Positions 45,001 to 56,762 of a stretch of DNA of 64,000 nt are shown here, piece after piece. How positions within the stretch are numbered: position 1 is the stretch's first letter; the number at the start of each line of letters is the position of its first letter. The notes below the pieces were generated by a model. It was not told where the DNA came from. It ran no database searches and worked only from the letters and a program-made list of their open reading frames with translations. Position numbers and translations under genes: made by a program. Source of the DNA: Pseudozyma flocculosa PF-1 (taxonomy: Eukaryota > Basidiomycota > Ustilaginomycetes > Ustilaginales > Ustilaginaceae); contig NW_006920869.1 in NCBI RefSeq assembly GCF_000417875.1, positions 348,584-412,583 of the forward strand. Direction: 5' to 3'.

Positions 45001-47768
45001 TGACCGCATCGTGCCCCGCACCAACGCCCACGTCTTCTACGACAAGTTCAACAAGGTGAGCTGCCGCTGATGCCGTACACGCTCCGGCCGACATTCCCCG
45101 CCGCCGCCGACTGACCCGCCCGCCGGCGTCTCCCCTTTTATGCAACACACAGCTCCGCCTGTCCGACTCGACCCGGACCGTGGCGGCACTCGACGAAGAC
45201 GGCGAGCCCAAGTACGACCACCTGTATCACCGCATGGACGTCATCCGCCTGCGCTGCCCGAGGTTTACCGTTTCGGCCAACCGCGACCATTTTGCGGCGC
45301 TGTACAACGTGGTCACGGACCTGATCCTCTACCGCGACCCGGTCCACCGCGACCATGCCAAGCGCCTCGAGGAGATCATGTTCAGCCACGACTTTACCGA
45401 GGTGTCGGGCCTCTCGGAGGTCGTCTCGGCGCTCCAGGATCGCATCCGCGACACGAATGACCTGGCGCGGCAGTACTACGAGAACCTCGACCGTCTGACC
45501 GAGCAGGGCCGCCTCGACCTATACGCCCTCGCCGGCGAGATGGTGGATCTGCTCGACGAACTAAACCTCATCATGGAGGCCATCACCGAGGCGCAGGACA
45601 GCAAGGGCGGGGCCGATCGCGAAAAGAAGTCGGCGCTGCGGTTCGACGCCTGCGCCAAGGACCTCTCGTGGAACATGATGGGCGACGACGACGGCCAGAT
45701 GCTCGCCAAGCTGGCGCTTCGCGGCATCAGCTTCGCCTGGCTCAACAAGGCCGACAACTCGGCGTCCAACACGCTGTCGCTGCAGGACCTCCAGGCCCTC
45801 AGCGTCCGGCCCGATGCCGTCTTTGCCGAGATCATCACAAAGTACCACCGGGCGCCCAACCATCCGATGGCCAAGGCGGGCCGCTTCCTCGACGCCATGT
45901 GGTCGGTGCTGCCGCCCGTGGGGGGCATTTCGATCATCGACTACTTTGAGCTCAAGCAGCACCCGGTCCGGATCCAGGTCGAGATGCGCGTCGGCCGCCA
46001 GATCCAGGACTACATCTTTGGCTCGCAGAAGCAGCGCAAGGAGGAAGAGGACCGACAGAAGCGGATCGAGTCAGAGGAGCGGAAGCGCTCGGAGCAGTCG
46101 GCGGCCAAGAGCAAAAAGTCGCCGCTGGCCCGGCTGCTCCTGGGCCACTCGAAGAAGTCGAGCCAGAAGGAGGAGCCCCGCTCCCAAGCGTCGTCGGTGC
46201 CGGCGAGCGCGTCCGCCTCGACCAGCGACCTGGCCTCGCTCGATCGCGAGTCGCTCGACAGCATGGACACCCTCGGCGCCGAGGACGACGATGACTTCGA
46301 CTCCCGGAGCCACCATTCGGGCGGCAGGCGGTCGGCGATCAACCAGCAGACGAATTCGAGCGTCATGAGCAAGGACAGCTCGCGCTCGCGTCCCTCGACG
46401 CCGGCGACCAAGGCCTCGCACGGCTCCGACGACGAGGACGGCGCCGGCGATCAGATCGCCATCGCCCGCCGCAACGCCGCCGAGATGCGGAGCCGAGCGG
46501 CGGCGTACCGCACCTTTGTCGACGTCACCTTCAAGGAGACGGTCATCTGCCTCTCGTACAAGGGCGAGAAGCAGAAGTCCATCACCGACCTCTACGACGT
46601 CGTCTTCCAGGCGCCCCGGTTCGGCGTGCACAACCGCACCTTTGGCTACATTGACCTGGCCGAGGCCTTCAAGAAGGAGGTGTTCAAGGCGGCGTGGGCG
46701 CAGAAGACGACGCTGCTAAAGGGCGTGCTGACGCACAAGCCGCAGCGGCGCAAGGCGGCCATCGAGCACATCAAGGCCATCCGGCACGGCAAGAGCAAGG
46801 ACGTGCTGTCGCCGTTTGAGATCCAGGTGCAGCCGCCGGCGCCGGACGGATCGAGCCTCTCGACGGCGTCGTCGCTCGGCCTGACGAGCTCGCCGGCCGA
46901 GGTCGAGTACGCCTCCGACGACCAGCGCGACTCCGATAGCGAGCGGGCCAGCTTCGACGATCCGCCTCCCGTCAGCATCGTGACGACCTCGGCCGACGGC
47001 GACCCCTCTTACGGCCGTAGAGACCATGGCGAGCACGACGACTACGGCGGCGGGGGCGGCCATGACAGCAACGACGACCGCGACGACGAGAACCATCGCC
47101 GACGCCCCGGCGGCGAGCTTGGCGGCGGCGACGACATCACGCCGCGCCCGACGCGGACCATGTCGTCGATGCTATCTCCGCCATCGTCAATCCGGCACGG
47201 CTTCGGCGGCAGCCCGTCGTCGTCGTCGAGCCAGCAGCACGGCGGCACCAGCCCGGCGTTCAAGCTGGGCAAGTTTCTCAGCCGTAACTTTCGGCATCGC
47301 GCCGAGTCGGCGTCGGGCAGCATCTCGTCGAGCCGCACCGTGTCCATGTCGCGCAACGGCTCGGCGCACACGGGCGAGGGGAGCCTGTCGCCCTCGTCGA
47401 GCAGCGGCAGCCACCACTCTGGCGAGCGGCTGCAGCGCCGCACCTCGGACCTCGGCAGCGATAGCGGCGAGAGCGCACGCCGTCTCGCCCCCCCGCCGCT
47501 CGTCGAGGCCATGCACTGGGGCTCGGTTAGGACCCAGCGCGCCGGGTCGGTCGATGCGGCCAACCTCATCGATCGGTCCGGGCCCAGTGGCGGCAGCGGC
47601 GGCGGCGGCGGCACGTTGAGAGGTCTCCTCCCGCGAAGGAGCAGCACCAACACCGTCGAGCCCGAGTCGTCCAGCCCGTCGTTGCGCCATGCCGACGGCG
47701 ACGCCACCGTGCGCGACCGCAAGAGGTCGCTCTTCGACAACCCCTTCGGTTCGGGCCAGCCGCACTGA
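36062..47768 (+). CDS. FMP27: giant FMP27/Hobbit-family bridge-like lipid transfer protein
   Basis: Three exons, join(36062..37923, 38023..45055, 45153..47768), give 3836 residues. The family (yeast Fmp27/Ypr117w, fly Hobbit, human BLTP2) forms rod-like hydrophobic grooves that bridge ER and plasma membrane contact sites. An N-terminal membrane anchor (about 20-42, VGLILVLLLVFTALFF) is followed by repeating beta-rich segments. The defining GFWDK motif lies at about 2048 in GFWDKIPLVMHGALSIDFKG. Other family blocks are WGAGLHLERTC, FYFTPLAWAHFWAWMRLF and, in exon 3, YDHLYHRMDVIRLRCPRFTV and FNKLRLSDSTRTVAALDEDG. Disordered insertions are numerous: near 2729-2764 there is an Asp/Gly-rich run. 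The C-terminal 400 residues are Ser/Gly-rich. Yeast Fmp27 is about 2600 residues, so this copy is much longer. It converges on the next gene. Confidence 0.93.
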
Positions 47769-47983
47769 TCGATGGGGTGCAGCGCTGAGCGGGAGCCAAA
47801 GTGACCGGGCCTGTCCGGATCTTGCGCAATGTCGGGAAGCGGTGCCGTATGTGCACGACTGGTTAACGCGATGTCATCCTATCTACTAGGCCGGGTTCTA
47901 TGAGGTCCATCTTTGTCATGTCCGTCCACCCAGCTGTGCGAGGAGCAGGCCAGGCCGTCGTCGATACGTGCCGCCTGTCGACC

Positions 47984-50900
47984 TCATCTCTGCGAAGCTC
48001 CGGCCGCCTGCTGGTTCAGCAGCGTGTAGACTGTCGTCGTGGTTGGCAAACGAGGGGAGAAGTAAAGGTCAGTCACCCATCAGGGCTAGGTTCCGAGCGC
48101 TCGACGACGGTCCGGGCACCGGCACTCACTCTCGGCCTCGACGCGACTCCGGTGGCTCTCGAGGTCGGCAGCGTCGAGCGCTTCGATCCCTTCGCCCTTT
48201 GTCCACGTGCTGGCGGGCCGCGAAGCACCGCCGCCGCCGCCGCCGCCGCCGGCGTGGTCCATGGCCTGGAACTCGAACTTGGCCGAGTCCTTGCCGCGCG
48301 CCAGTAGGTCGAGGAGCGAGGCGAGCTGGGCGTCGTTGTGGTAGACGATGCGCGTGGGGCTGATGGCCTCGTCGCGGTCGTCGAGCTGCGACGGCGACGT
48401 GGCCATCTCAAACACGGCCTGGCTGCCCGAGCGCGCCGTGTCGCGCGACGACGACATCGCGCTGTCCACCGTGGTGCTGCCAGCACCGCCGTCGACGCCG
48501 CCGCCATTGGCGTAGGTCGACGGCGGCCGCAGAGTCGGCGGCAGATTGGGCATCGGCGGCGCCTCGGCCGCATCGAACGAGAACGACTTGCGGTGGCCGC
48601 GAGGCCGGGCAAAGAAGCTGCGCGAGTCCTCGTTCGTGAGGCCCGCCGGCGTCCGGCTCGCCTCGAACTCGTCGTAGTTTTCGCTGATCATCGAGTCGCG
48701 GTTGTTAAAGTCGGGCATCAGCAGGCTGTCGCGGTCGCGCGGGAGGAAGCCGTTGCTGCTCGACCGGCTGTGCCGGCTCTCGTAGTCGCTGTAGACGCTG
48801 CCGCGGTCGGCCAGGCCGGCCACGACCTGCCACACGACGCTGCCGTCGGCGCGCTCAGTGACCTCGATGTGTCGACGTGGCTCGGGCATCCTCGAAGTGC
48901 GGTCGCCGGGCCCACCGAGCAGCATGCGAGAGCTTCGCGATCGGCCGTCCTCAGAGAGGGCGTTGCCCTCGCTGCCATCGTCGCCGCCGATGTACATGTC
49001 GTACAGGCTTCCGGCGTACGAGCTGTTGAACTGCGACTGGCGCTGCGTGGCCTTGCCGAACCCGGCGGACGCCGAGGCAGGCATGAGGCTCTGCTGAGAG
49101 TTGAGCGTCGCCATGCCGACCGAGGTCGACGAGGGCAGGGTCGGCAGATCGCCGCTCGTCCCGCTGGCACCGTTCGAGGCGTTGACGGGAGGCGTCGAGG
49201 TCCGGCCGACCGAAGAAGGCTGCGGGACGGCGGTGCCGAACGAGGTGCCCGAGTCCTTGGACGCCATCGACTCGTCGGCGCGGGCGAGGCCGAGCGAGGA
49301 GCTCGAAGGCGTCATCGCCGTGTTCCAGGGCATCTCGTCGGGGAGGAAAGGCGCAGGCTTCTTGGATTTCCGCCTCGAGGCCGTCGACATGGTCGACTTT
49401 CTCCGGTCCTCGAAGTTGAAGTCGGTGGGGATGATGATGGTGCGGCGCACGATTGTGTCCCGGAGAGACTTGCGCTGGTCAGCCTTGCGCCTGCTGTCGG
49501 CGTTGGGGCGGGGGGAGGTCCTTGCGGCGGACGAGTCCGTTGAGCTGGGCTCTACGGGGACGGGGCTGGCAATCTCGAGTCTGGGAGCAGGCTCGAGCAC
49601 AGGCTGAGCGACGGCGACGGGCGGAGCATGCGCCGGCTCTTCGGAGCCTCGCTCGTCGCTACTGGCCTGCTTGTCCGCAAAGGCTGCGGCGGCGACGGCA
49701 TCGGCCTCCCAGCGGTCCTGGATGGGCATCGACGAGGCGGAGAGAGACTCGGGCATGCCCTGGGGTTGCCGGTCTCCGGGCACACCTTCTCGGGGAGCCT
49801 CGGCTGTCGGTTCGGCCTCGGTCGGTGGGCCTGTGTTGCCGCCAGATGGGCTGTTGCCAAAAGTCTGCTCGCTGGCGGCTGCCGACCTGATGGGCTCTGA
49901 CTCGCCGGCCATGAAGACTTCCGACTCGGGCTTGAGCACGATCGGGGTCCTGTACTTTTTGCCAGAGCGATTGGGCATGGACGTCGAGTCGATGCGGGGC
50001 AGCGGCTGGTTGGGCGAGGTTGGTGACAGGAAGCTCTGCTTGCTGCGCAAGCTGGGCGAGCGTAGGCTGTCGTGCCTGGGCTCGGGTGACTTCCAGGACG
50101 TCGGTGACCTGTTCGGTTGCGTCTGGGGCGAGACGATCGGCAGGGCCGTCGTCGACTTGCTGTGGCCGAAGCTGCTGTTTGACGGACTGGTCGGGAAAGG
50201 CTCGATCGTGGCGGCGACTTCTGACGTCTTGCGAGAGCGAATCTTGGACATGAATCGCGAAAGACCACCGCCCGCGCTGTTGTTGCTCGTGCTCCTGGAT
50301 GCGGACAGACTCTGGCCATGTCGTTGCCCAGCGCTTTCGGGTCGAGGGCTGGCCGTGGGCGAGGCGCCCATGAACGTCACATCGGGAGGAGCGGGATGGC
50401 CCGTCGCGGAACGTTGCTGCTGCTGCTGCTGCTGCGCCCATTCGCCTCCCTCGCCGTGAGCTGAATTGCCAAAGGAACTCGAGCGTCGACGATGCCCGGC
50501 TCCTGCCGGCCGTCCGCCCATGGCCGGCAGCGGGGGCACATCGGGGATCGATCCGCCGTCGTTTGACGACATCATGTTCCAGATCGGAGTGCGAGAGCTC
50601 GACGCCGATCTTTCCGGGCCAGGGATGCTGATGACGTGATCCATCCTTTGCGTGGTTGAGATGAGCTGCGGCGACGAAATCTGCTTGCTGACTTTGCGGA
50701 AAGACTTCCTCCTCGCGATCGACTTGGTGCGGAAGGGTGGCGTGGGGGCCGATCCGTCGTCGATGCCCTTGAGGGCTTTGGTCGCAGCACGGGCCTGCGC
50801 GGCGACGTCGTCGATGAGCTGCGTCCTGTCTGGACGGAGATAAGCGTCGTCGGGCCGGTTCTCGCCCGGATCCGACCATGCAGTCTGCGGCGAGGCGGGG

Positions 50901-53900
50901 CTTCGGAGCAGATTGTTGCTGTTGCCTTGGAGAACATTGTGCGATGTGCTGCGCGGCATCCCACCAGCTTGGCTCGCTTCGGCATGGGTGCCATTGCCAA
51001 AGTGGCCGTAAGGATGCCTGTCGAGATTCTCATTGGTGGCGGCGGCGGGGTCGAAGCCGATGGCCTCCGCATAGCCGATGGACTTGTCGGCGCTGGTGTC
51101 GGCCTCGGAGGCAGGAACGTGCAGGTCCTGCTGTGCCTCAGGAATCGGGGCGCCGGACGCGATGCTTTGATGGTCGAGGGCATCCGAGCCATGGTGCACC
51201 GACTCGCGATCGCGCCACAGCGATTGATCCGCGGACGTCGAAGACATCGCCGAGTACGTTCCCGCCTGCTCCACGGCCTGCACGAGAGAGAGCGACTGCC
51301 GGTCGGATTGGCCCGCGAAGGAGGCGCTGAGGTCCATCAAGGTCGGCAGGCCCGTCGACGTGGGGCGGGCGGCCGCGGGTGGTGGCGAGGTCGGGCGGTG
51401 ACTCGTGGTCACGTCGTACATAACCTCGCTCTTCATCGCGCGCGAGGAGCCGTGGGCGCTCGACGAGGCCGGGCTGGCAGCGAAGGACGGAAGTTGGACC
51501 CGCGGCGATGCCTGCTCGGCAATGCGGCTGTAGAGGCTGGCGTGACCCGGTGAAGACGTGTATCCGTGTGATCGCTGATCGGCTGCGGCCCTAGCCCGCT
51601 CGCGAGCCCGCTCGAGGCGAGCAGAATCGACTGAGGCGCCCACGATACTGCCTCCGCGGGACGCCGAGGACGAAATGGACAGCGGGCTCGTCGGTCCCGG
51701 CTGCGCACTGAAGGCGGACACTGTCTGATTGGCCGGTGTCGTCGGCAGAGGCGGAGGCGGAGGCGCTTGACCCGCATGTGCGGATTTGACCAGCTGGTCC
51801 TGGAACGTCGCCAGCTGGTCGAGCGTCACGCCTGCGTTCGCCAGATGATCTTCAGCCGCTGAAGGTGGGAACGTTGACACCGGGCGCGCATCCTGCCCCG
51901 TTCCGCTGGACAGAGCTTGGTCCATCTGGGCCCACAGGTCTTCATCTTCGGCCACCTGAGTGTCTGCCCCGGGGATCGCTCCTTCGAGACCGTCGTCCCG
52001 AGTCGGCTGGGCACGCTGTGCGCTCGCGACGAGGTCGCTGGCGTACGTAGCTTTCCATGCCTCTGTCGGATCCACGCTGATGGCCACCTCTCGCTGCCTC
52101 GATCGCTGAAACGCCGCAGGCTCGCCACCTTCAGAATTGCTTGCGCGCGTCAAAGGGTCCGGCAGCGTCCCCGCCGCCGTCGATTCGCCGACCGCGGAGA
52201 CGGTCGCAGCGCCGAGCAGCGGGGACGGATCGACTTGCTGCGACTCAAGAGTGTTGCTGGCTGAGCGCGAATGGCTGGCCCGGGCGGTCCCCGCGGGCGC
52301 CGGCGCGTGATAGTAGCTCGTTGGTCCTGTTTCGGTCGATGTCTCAGGACCGACACCCAGCCCCGGCGAGAAGCCAGGGGCGCTCAGCATGTAGGGCGAG
52401 GCATCGCTCTCGCGGGTCGAAGCAGAGTCGCGGGTCCTGGCCGCCCACGAGTTGTACGGGCTGCCGTTGCCGCTGCTGCCGAACGTTCGTGCCTTGGGAC
52501 TGGTCGCCGAGGCCGCTGCGATGGCGGCGGGAGAGACGGCCGAGGCGGGCTTGAACCCAGCGGCGTAGCTCTGCATGGAGGCACCAGCGGATGGAGGCGG
52601 GAAGTAGTTTGGGGATCGAGCCGTGCGGCTCAGGACCGGAACCGGGCTCACGACGCCCGAGGATCGTGGCGACATGCCAAGGTGATCCTGGGACGAGGCC
52701 GTTGCAGAACGGCTGTGCTGGCGGTAGTGCTTCCGGACGTTGCTGAGCGAGTTTTGCTCTTCCAGCACGCGGCTCGAGCCTCTGCTCGAATCCTTCCGGC
52801 CTAGAGAGTCGTTCCGCGAATGACCGGAAGCGACGGATGCCTTCCGACTGTGCAGGCCGCTGCGAGGAGACCAAGCATCTCCCAGCGAAGTCATTGCGGA
52901 CCCAATGCCGGTCGCTGCGGAAGCGGCGATCACCGTCGAGTCCCCGGGCGCTTCAGCGGGAGAAGTCGAAGCTGAACCGGCGGATGGGTCGGCTCCGTAC
53001 AGGGAATCCGCCTGTCGCGTGAGGCCCGAATCGAGGCTTTGCGGGAAGGGTGCTGCCGCGTACGGCAGTGCGCTTGCGAGGCGATCTTCTGCGACGGCGC
53101 CGGACGCATCCGTCGGAGTGACGACAGGAGTAGTGTCTTCGCCCCGGTCCCTTGCTGTCAGCGTCGAAGTCCTCGGTGCTGCCCCAGTTGCGTCGTTGTC
53201 CTTGATGGTGAGGTTGCTGTCGGAAGCAGGCACGAGGGGGAACGTGGGTCCCAGGTCAAGAGCACCGAGGCCGAGCCCGCCACCTTCGATGTGGACATCC
53301 TCGAGATGCGCAAAGGACGACTGGGCGGGTCGGTCTTCTACCTGCGGCGCTTGCAAGGAGGCACCGCGCACTCCGTCTCGAGGCGAGGCGTTCTTGCCAT
53401 GGTGCGAGACGGCCGAGGTGAAAGAGCCTCCGTCGCTGTCCACGGACGGCCGGTTGCGGTCCGGCTCGTCGCGATCTTGCGGTCGGGAGCGAGCTTCGGC
53501 ATCGGATGCAGTGGCCGCCATCGCATCGGGGTCGTCGCGGGGCTCTGACTGCTGCGACGAAGACCTTTCGAGGTCGAAGTGCGAGCGGACCGGAGTGCTA
53601 CCGGCCGACTTGATGCTGCCCTCTGCGGCCATGATGCCAAACACCTCCTCCAGCGCAGTAGAGACCCTCTTGAAGGCCTCCGGCGAGAGGCTGCTCAGGA
53701 GCTTCGACTGACGAGCACCGGCTGCGTCGAGCGCGGCGGCTTCTGCTCGTGTCGATGAGGGGACGGAGAGGAAGCTCGAGCCCTTTGCTGCCGGGCCCTG
53801 CTCGACGTCGTCCAAGGCGACTGGCGGCTCGAAGCCCTCGAACTTCTGCTGCGAAGCCCGACGTTCTGCGGCCATAAAGTCGCCTGGCATCGCGGCCTCG

Positions 53901-55034
53901 GCCGAGGACGTCTCTTCCGTCTCGGACTGCTCCTCGGCGGCTGCGAGCTCGTCCGACCCCTCTCCAGGTCGTTCAGCCTCAGACTGACCGGCTGCCTTCG
54001 CTGCGCCCTCTGCCTGAGCGAGCTCGTCGTCCTCTTCGACGGGATCGGCGGCCTCGCTGACGGCCTCGAGCCGATGCTCCTTCCTCTCCTTGTCCAAGGT
54101 GCGGAAGTAGGCCATGTCGCGCTCAGAGCTGCGCCCTGAAAAGAGACCGCCGCCGGATTCTCCGCGCCGCGAGGGAGAAGAGAGTTGAGAGTTGTAGCTG
54201 ACGTCGCCATCGAGGCTCTTCGAAGATGTGCTCCGAGTGAGGTCGCCCAGGCTGTCCGCGATGCTCTGGAGATTGCTGCCGGCGCTGTACTGCGAGCCGC
54301 CCCACGAGCCGAAGCCGTCTGTTCCGGAAGCGTAGCCGCTGCTCCACAGCTCGGGACCCCGAAACTTGTCGGCCTCAAAGTCTCTGCCCTCGGCCTTGGC
54401 TTGGAGCCGCAGCTGGTCGATGATCTCGTTCTCCTCTTCTTCGGTCAGAAAGTGGTGGGCGGCCATGCCGTTGGGAGCGTTGGCGCCACCGGTGGCCCTG
54501 GCCCTGGCCCTCTGCGCTCGGAGGTGAGCTCGCATGGCGTCGGGCGAGAGGAGCGTCCCATCCGGCGCACGCAGCAGCGTGAAGCGTCGAGTGAGATGGG
54601 GCATGATGAGCGATTGACTGAGACGGGCGGAAAAGATGACGGACGAATCGGCGGAGGTCAGCATGTTGGCACGTCAACCATTCGTTGCATGACGGATTCG
54701 ACTCGAGGCACTCACCCTACAGGTTTCCGGCACAGATCACAGAGAGGAGGCCCAACGTTTAGCTGACAGGGTACAAGGGTCCGGTCTCCACTCTAGGTCT
54801 CGAGCGGCGCTTGGTCTACTCACGATAGTCGGAGGTAGGGGGCAGCACGGTGTCAAGACTCTGCTCCTTTTCCGCAGCAGAGGCGTCGTTGGCAAGGGCT
54901 TCGTTGCGCTGCTGAGGTGGTGCAACGGAGATGGTGATGCCGGCAGGAGACTGCAGCGTCGGACGCTGTCCATTCGGTCGGTCCGCCGACGCCTGCTGCC
55001 GGCGCTGCTGGAGCTTCTTGAAAGGGTTCATCAT
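47984..55034 (-). CDS. unknown 2248-residue Ser-rich protein with a one-base exon
   Basis: The model is complement(join(47984..48030, 48130..54617, 54716..54716, 54824..55034)), 2248 residues. Exon 1 (MMNPFKKLQQRRQQ...LPPTSDYR) joins through a single G at 54716 to QSLIMPHLTRRFTLLRAPDG, giving an uninterrupted conserved-looking start. Residues 1-200 include a charged helix (HFLTEEEENEIIDQLRLQAK). Most of the protein is disordered Ser/Ala/Pro-rich sequence. A folded-looking block near 1980-2030 reads RRHIEVTERADGSVVWQVVA then SVYSDYESRHSR. The last exon, found by splicing at 48130, gives EAEIYTLLNQQAAGASQR as terminus. Alternatively, translation could start at the ATG at 54602 or 54664. I know no function. 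Serine-rich proteins of this kind are often phospho-regulated scaffolds, but that is inference only. Confidence 0.75.
54716..54716 (-). other. candidate single-nucleotide exon
   Basis: On the minus strand the sequence reads CTGTAG, G, GTGAGTGCC: a 3' splice site, one base, and a consensus 5' splice site. Exon 1 ends in phase 1 (C), and the downstream exon begins with the third base of a codon (T). The lone G completes CGT (Arg). Flanking introns would be 107 and 98 nt, each with an internal branch-like site (GCTAAAC and GCTGACC), normal for this genome. Confidence 0.6.
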
Positions 55035-56374
55035 CGTGACCGGATCGGCTCTGGCGCTCGGCCAAGAGTTGTGGTAGCAGGGGACCAGGGGCAATCACAG
55101 AGATACAAGGCCCCTGTACTGATCTCTGAACGATGGGTTGCGTCTAAGCGGGCGGCCGAGGGCCGGATGCTGAGCCCGTTGAAGACGGCGTGCAGCGTCG
55201 TTGGAGTCGTAAACGCCTGGTCCTATGCTTGGACTTGGAAGTGCCGGACGTCGAAGGCTGTGGCGCAAAACATTGATAGGCGGAACACGACGCTCTCGCA
55301 AGACTGGCGAGAGGGGCGGGAGGGTCGATGGTGTTTCGGACGGACGACGGCGGGCGTGGCAGGAGCGTCGTCGGTGCCGTCCCGTCCAGTCGAGCACCAG
55401 TGAGTCGTGACCGTCGGAGGCGCTGTCGACAGGAATGCGACAGGCCTGCGCAGGGCAGAGGTACGCTGAGGTAGACGAGAGAGTAAGATCGGGCACGGGA
55501 GCTCGGCCGACGGTGATGGTGATGTTGGTAGTCGAGCGTGAACACACTAAGACTGAAGGCAGGCCGGCCGGCTGGCTGGCTGGCTTGGATGGACCTTCGG
55601 CGGCTTGGGCCCTTTTTCAGCATGCCCGCCGCGCCATGTGCCGAAAGCTCAAGCGTGCTCACCTGCCACCTGCCCATCTGCCGGCGCGCCCATGGACGTC
55701 CTCGGGCCCATCCGAGCGGGGAAAAAGAGGCCGAGAGCGAGTGGCCCGCGCCAAACAATAAAGCAACCCCTCTGGTCTGATCTCCCCCTTCTTTGGCCCC
55801 TAAACCCGCACCTCGAGGAGGACGGGGTGGCGAATGCACAGCAAGATTGGGCATCGCACTGGGCTCGCTCCCAGCATTGCCATCCAGGCCGATCCTCCAA
55901 AGGTCTGGATCGGCGGGTCCAGGCTGAATGGCTGCAAGCAGGGGTCTGGCAGCAGAGCAACAATGGGACAGCTAGGACATTCTCAGACGTGGAGCCTTGC
56001 AGCAGCAGCCTGGGCGCGGCCATTCTGGGATGGATACTGAGGAGCCAGTTTGCCCAGTTGCCGTCCTCTGCGGCGCAGCGCTTGCAGAACATCGCCATAG
56101 CTCCTCGTCAAACTGCGAAGGCCACCGACAGCACCCGTCGAGGTCGAGATGATGTGCACGCGGACGCTGCGTCCGCCGTCTAAGTCACAAGTCGAGGCAA
56201 CATTCCGATGCGCAAGAGCAGGACCTGCTCTGCAGGCCGGTTCGTCGCACCTTCGCGATCCACGCTCTGGCCGCAGCTGCGGCGGCCTCGGAGCAGGCTG
56301 TTACGCGTCGTCGAGGGGGGCCCCGGACGTGTCGGATCCACGCCACGGCCAGACTACTCTGCTTTTTTGCGCCG
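55035..56374. other. intergenic, 2248-residue gene / small protein gene
   Basis: About 1.3 kb. Open frames on both strands (for example 55605-56183 plus and 55649-56098 minus) have no recognisable domains or splice support. A GGCTGGCTGGCTGG patch occurs near 55566-55590. It presumably contains the 5' leader of the 2248-residue gene and the 3' flank of the small gene. Confidence 0.45.
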
Positions 56375-56762
56375 TCACTTTGTCGCATCCTGACCAGGCG
56401 TAATGTAGGGCATGCGAGGTCGATCGCCATGCCCGCCCGCCGCAGCGCTGGCCTCCGAGTGGCCCTCCCGGTCGAGCTGCTCGGCTCTCTCCAGCGCTCG
56501 ACCACCCCGGACGAACGAAGGCAGTGCGGCAACGTTGGGACCCTGCACAGCGCGTAGAAGATGACAAGGTGTAGGGGATCCAGATAGAGCATCAGCCGGA
56601 GTGCGTGTATGTGTGTGTGTGCGTGCGTGCGTGTGTGCGGCGCAACACCGCAGCAACCACGCCGCCTCGACCGGTACCAACCTTGGTGCCCGCGTCGGCC
56701 CCGGAGCTGTTGGCGGCAGACGGTTGCTGCTGCGGCTGCTGGGTGTTGGAGCTGTCCGACAT
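56375..56762 (-). CDS. small 82-residue protein, two exons, unknown
   Basis: The model is complement(join(56375..56542, 56682..56762)), 82 residues, with a phase-0 intron (GTTGGT...TGTGCAG). The product starts MSDSSNTQQPQQQPSAANSS, is Gln/Ser-rich and probably disordered. It then becomes a compact charged block, PNVAALPSFVRGGRALERAE then QLDREGHSEASAAAGGHGDR, and ends PRMPYITPGQDATK. The second half looks constrained rather than random, which is the main reason to call it a gene. No membrane segment, signal peptide or known domain is seen. The 139-nt intron contains a GTGT/CACA repeat. It is an isolated gene with over 1 kb of empty sequence on either side. Confidence 0.55.
56601..56638. repeat. 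GT/GTGC microsatellite in an intron
   Basis: An imperfect run of GT and GTGC units lies inside the intron of the 82-residue gene. Confidence 0.85.

Noticed and set aside
56585..56640. GT/GTGC run as a possible CRISPR-like or telomeric array
   Set aside because: A plain dinucleotide microsatellite inside an intron; there are no spacers and no telomere repeat.
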